From contig CALKIH010000011.1 in the NCBI GenBank assembly GCA_937995335.1, positions 142,049 to 206,048 on the forward strand: a stretch of 64,000 nucleotides of DNA, written 5' to 3'. Below are positions 61,697-64,000 of the stretch, one piece after another; the stretch's first letter is position 1; each line of letters starts with the position of its first letter. The notes under the pieces are model-generated. The model did no database searches. It worked only from the letters and a program-made list of their open reading frames with translations, and had not been told where the DNA came from. The translations under genes were made by a program, and so were the position numbers. Source of the stretch: UBA2357 sp002344625 (GTDB taxonomy: Bacteria > Pseudomonadota > Gammaproteobacteria > Burkholderiales > Rhodocyclaceae).

Positions 61697-62772
61697 GTTC
61701 GATCCTGCCTCGGCAGCCATTGCCGGAGTGCCAGCAGCAACAGGCCGCAGGCGGCCAGCGCTCCGGCCTTGAGCAGCAGCGTGGCCTGCAGGCTGTAGTA
61801 ATACTCGCCCAGGTAAAGTATGGCGGCGGCCAGCGCCAGGCTGGCCCAGGGCCGATGGCATGCGTGGAACGCGGCCAAGAACAGGCTCGCCGCGAAGACC
61901 AGCCCAGGCGCGAACCGGGCCATGACGGCCAGCGCGACGGCACTGGCGAGCGCAAGCACGCGCGCTTGCAGCGGCAAGGCGCGGGTGAGGCGGAAAACCG
62001 TCGCGAGCAAAAGGACGCCGATGACCACGGTAAACACGTGGTACGGCGCTCCGGGCGATACGCCCGACAAGTCCGTGGCGGCCGGATGCGCCGCGAACCA
62101 TGTGCCCCCGAGATTCGGCAGCAGCCAGGCCGCAGGCAGGGCCAACACGCTTGCGGCGTTGGCGACGGCCTTCAGATGCGCGCCATGGCGCTTGCCCGCC
62201 CAGCGATTGCGGGTGAGCCACAGACACACCGACAAGGTGCACACGATGCTCGCCTGGATTGCCAGCCACTCGGCATCGAAACTCGCGATGACGCCGAACA
62301 CCAGCGCCACCAGCGCGCACGCGGTTCGATGGATCGGTGTCGAGCGCGGAATCATCATGCCGAGCGCGACCGACGCGCCAACCGCAGCGATCATGCGATG
62401 GTCGGTTTCGAGCCGGGAAAAGTCGCCGGCCAGCGCACTCGTCATGAGTGCCTGCGCCGCGAGCGAGAACGCGAGCGCGACCTGGCCCACGAACACCCCG
62501 TCACGTTGGAACAGGTGCAGGGCGACCGCAGCGAGCACCAAGCCGCCCAGGCCGCGCGCAACGGCGCTGTCACCGATCAGCAACACCGGCACATAGAACG
62601 CCGAGAGCAGGAACAGTGATGCCAGCCATGCGGCCAGCGCCTGCAGTGTCGCCAGCCACCAGGGGGGCGACGCCCGTGTGGCCACACCCTCCAGCGTCTC
62701 GAGAGAGATCAGCTTCTCGGCTCTGAGGCGCGTAAGCAGCGCGAACAGCGGCGCGGGAGGCGTCGGGTTCAT
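61693..62772 (-). CDS. DUF4401 family membrane protein
   Basis: 359-residue protein with about ten predicted membrane helices (from LQALAAWLASLFLLSAFYV). Matches the DUF4401 type in context. ATG at 62772 overlaps the upstream stop and fixes the start; the longer frame adds 12 residues from the previous gene. Function unknown. Confidence 0.75.
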   Translation of the reverse strand: MNPTPPAPLFALLTRLRAEKLISLETLEGVATRASPPWWLATLQALAAWLASLFLLSAFYVPVLLIGDSAVARGLGGLVLAAVALHLFQRDGVFVGQVALAFSLAAQALMTSALAGDFSRLETDHRMIAAVGASVALGMMIPRSTPIHRTACALVALVFGVIASFDAEWLAIQASIVCTLSVCLWLTRNRWAGKRHGAHLKAVANAASVLALPAAWLLPNLGGTWFAAHPAATDLSGVSPGAPYHVFTVVIGVLLLATVFRLTRALPLQARVLALASAVALAVMARFAPGLVFAASLFLAAFHACHRPWASLALAAAILYLGEYYYSLQATLLLKAGALAACGLLLLALRQWLPRQDRT

Positions 62773-63743
62773 TGCGCACCCGATTCCCGGTGGAGGCGGC
62801 TGAGCCACACGCCGGCACCGCCGGATGCCGCGATCACCAGCAGCCCGACCAGATTCAGCGCGACGAAGGATTCCACTTGAACCTTGACGACGAACGCGGC
62901 TGCCGTGACCGCGATCGTGCCGTACAAAGCCAGCGCCAGAATCGGCAGATCACGCCGCAGCCGAAGGTAGACCAGGGTCGCCGCCAGCGCCGCGCAATAA
63001 AAGGCCAAGGTCACACCTGCCAGGCCCCGGTCCCACCAGCCGACGATGGCGCCGCCGATCAGCGGCACGAACACGCCGATGGCCGCGAGCCGGTGCAGGT
63101 GCCGCGCCGGGGTGATCAACATGCGCGCCAGCCCGCACTCGAGCAGAACGAGCACGGCAAGATTGAGCCCTGCGACGGCAAGCAGCGATGCCGCATGCGA
63201 CAGCATTCCAAACACCGGAAACCACACCGATTGCGACAACGCCCGCAGCACGGCGGCATTGAGCACGATCAGCCACAAGGCCCAGCTCGCGCTCGAGCGC
63301 GACAGCGCCGCGAACGGCGTCATCAATGCCGCCCATCCCGCGAACAGCATCCACATGTCCGCCCCGGTCTGGTAGGTCTGGCCGATCAGGGCGAGCAGGG
63401 CGCCGCTCGCCACGCAGGCGCCGAACAGCGCCGCACGATACGCGACGCCGAACGGAGGGGCGATCATTGCCGCGCCGGTGGTTGTGGCGAGCACGGCCAG
63501 CGCGAAACCGATCTTGGTGAGCCGGTGGAGTTCGTCCCAGTTGTATGCGAAAAAGAAGATCACCGCGGCGCCGATCAGCAATACGCCGCCAAATCCCAGA
63601 ATCCGGTCGAGTGCGGTGACCCAATCGCGCCGGCCCGGCTCGAGCGGCGCGATCCTGGCGGCTGCATCCAGTTGTTGCCCGGTGAGCTGGCCGGACTCGG
63701 TCAGCTCGAACAACTGTGCAACCTGGGTGGATGTCCACTGCAT
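62769..63743 (-). CDS. DUF2157 family membrane protein
   Basis: 324-residue protein with a short cytosolic N-terminal region (DUF2157-like, residues 1-45) and about ten membrane helices beginning LGFGGVLLIGAAVIFFFAYNW. First gene of the three-gene membrane operon. Function unknown; the three proteins probably form one complex. Confidence 0.8.
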   Translation of the reverse strand: MQWTSTQVAQLFELTESGQLTGQQLDAAARIAPLEPGRRDWVTALDRILGFGGVLLIGAAVIFFFAYNWDELHRLTKIGFALAVLATTTGAAMIAPPFGVAYRAALFGACVASGALLALIGQTYQTGADMWMLFAGWAALMTPFAALSRSSASWALWLIVLNAAVLRALSQSVWFPVFGMLSHAASLLAVAGLNLAVLVLLECGLARMLITPARHLHRLAAIGVFVPLIGGAIVGWWDRGLAGVTLAFYCAALAATLVYLRLRRDLPILALALYGTIAVTAAAFVVKVQVESFVALNLVGLLVIAASGGAGVWLSRLHRESGAQ

Positions 63744-63845
63744 GTGCGTGCCATCGGATCACGATGGTTCAGATTAGCAGTATTGCAGGTGCTTGTCGTG
63801 GCCCGCGTCCGCTGTCCGCGCATCCGGGATCTTTTCAACTTCGGC

Positions 63846-63874
63846 TTGCAGTGCGCCCTGATCGCGGGTATATT
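63846..63874 (+). promoter_or_regulatory. promoter of the tRNA-Gly gene
   Basis: TTGCAG (63846-63851) and TATATT (63869-63874) with a 17-base spacer, followed by a C-rich stretch typical of stable RNA discriminators. Predicted start about 65 bases before the tRNA. Confidence 0.6.
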
Positions 63875-63945
63875 TCGCCCCCGTTGCACGACGCGCAGCG
63901 ACAAGGCCCCAGGCCCGGCATCACGGTGTCGCCGTTGTGAAACAT

Positions 63946-64000
63946 GCGGGAATAGCTCAGTTGGTAGAGCGCAACCTTGCCAAGGTTGAGGTCGCGAGTT
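63946..64000 (+). tRNA. tRNA-Gly (anticodon GCC), 3' partial
   Basis: Acceptor arm GCGGGAA, D-arm AGCTCAGTTGGTAGAGC, anticodon stem CAACC/GGTTG around loop TTGCCAA (anticodon GCC) and the start of the T arm GCGAGTT. The window ends inside the T loop, so about 20 bases are missing. Confidence 0.95.

Noticed and set aside
1..64000. Insertion sequences, prophage, integrase or CRISPR repeats
   Set aside because: No transposase, integrase or Cas-like protein and no regularly spaced repeat array were found anywhere in the window.

Overview
The window is G+C-rich DNA with densely packed genes, no insertion sequences, no CRISPR array and no rRNA. Gene content (DusC, YkgJ-type cysteine clusters, polyamine uptake and breakdown, single-filament flagellar genes with FlaG, RbbA-type ABC exporter, PPK2) and protein flavour suggest a chromosomal segment of a motile betaproteobacterium. 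A Rhodocyclales member (Azoarcus, Thauera or Zoogloea relatives) is my best guess, but this is inference from recall and not from a search.

Layout. 1-3464 (+): small housekeeping genes (dusC cut by the window edge, a TrmB-like methyltransferase, a YecA-like SEC-C protein, two YkgJ-like proteins, an S4 RNA-binding protein). 3495-6130 (-): a two-RCK potassium channel, a DUF6394 membrane protein and YchJ. 6185-22128: a polyamine locus. potFGHI and a class I amidotransferase lie on the minus strand. A ureohydrolase and a PuuB-like oxidase lie on the plus strand, then a MocR-type regulator (-), then puuD, puuA, spuC-like aminotransferase, puuC and a second glutamine synthetase (+). Together they import putrescine or related amines, make putrescine from agmatine, and degrade it through gamma-glutamylated intermediates to GABA. 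Spaced AAGTGG-type direct repeats precede both plus-strand promoters and are probably the MocR operator. A sigma-54-type promoter precedes potF.

22175-48018 (-): one long co-directional flagellar-filament and glycan island. Transcription runs from a truncated CysN/CysC protein (APS kinase), PseB, an SDR, a NeuB-like synthase, a GT2, an SpsF-like cytidylyltransferase, a truncated methylase, a sulfotransferase fusion, a TPR/double-methyltransferase protein and an 1837-residue multi-module glycosyltransferase into two flagellins (one with a sigma-54-like and one with a sigma-28-like promoter), flaG, fliD, fliS, fliT, fliK, an orphan FlhB C-terminal protein and ycgR. The dedicated PAPS-forming kinase next to a sulfotransferase and giant glycosyltransferase suggests a sulfated, possibly nonulosonate-containing, flagellin glycan. 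This is the most unusual system in the window.

48284-53825: ipdC-like decarboxylase, xpt, pyruvate kinase, PPK2 and a small membrane protein. 53862-61144: a TetR regulator divergent from a NodT-like outer membrane factor, an HlyD-type adaptor, an RbbA homologue and a YhhJ-like permease, i.e. a complete tripartite ABC export system with a palindromic operator between the divergent genes. 61154-63743 (-): a three-gene membrane operon (DUF2157, DUF4401, GDYXXLXY). The window ends inside a tRNA-Gly(GCC) gene.
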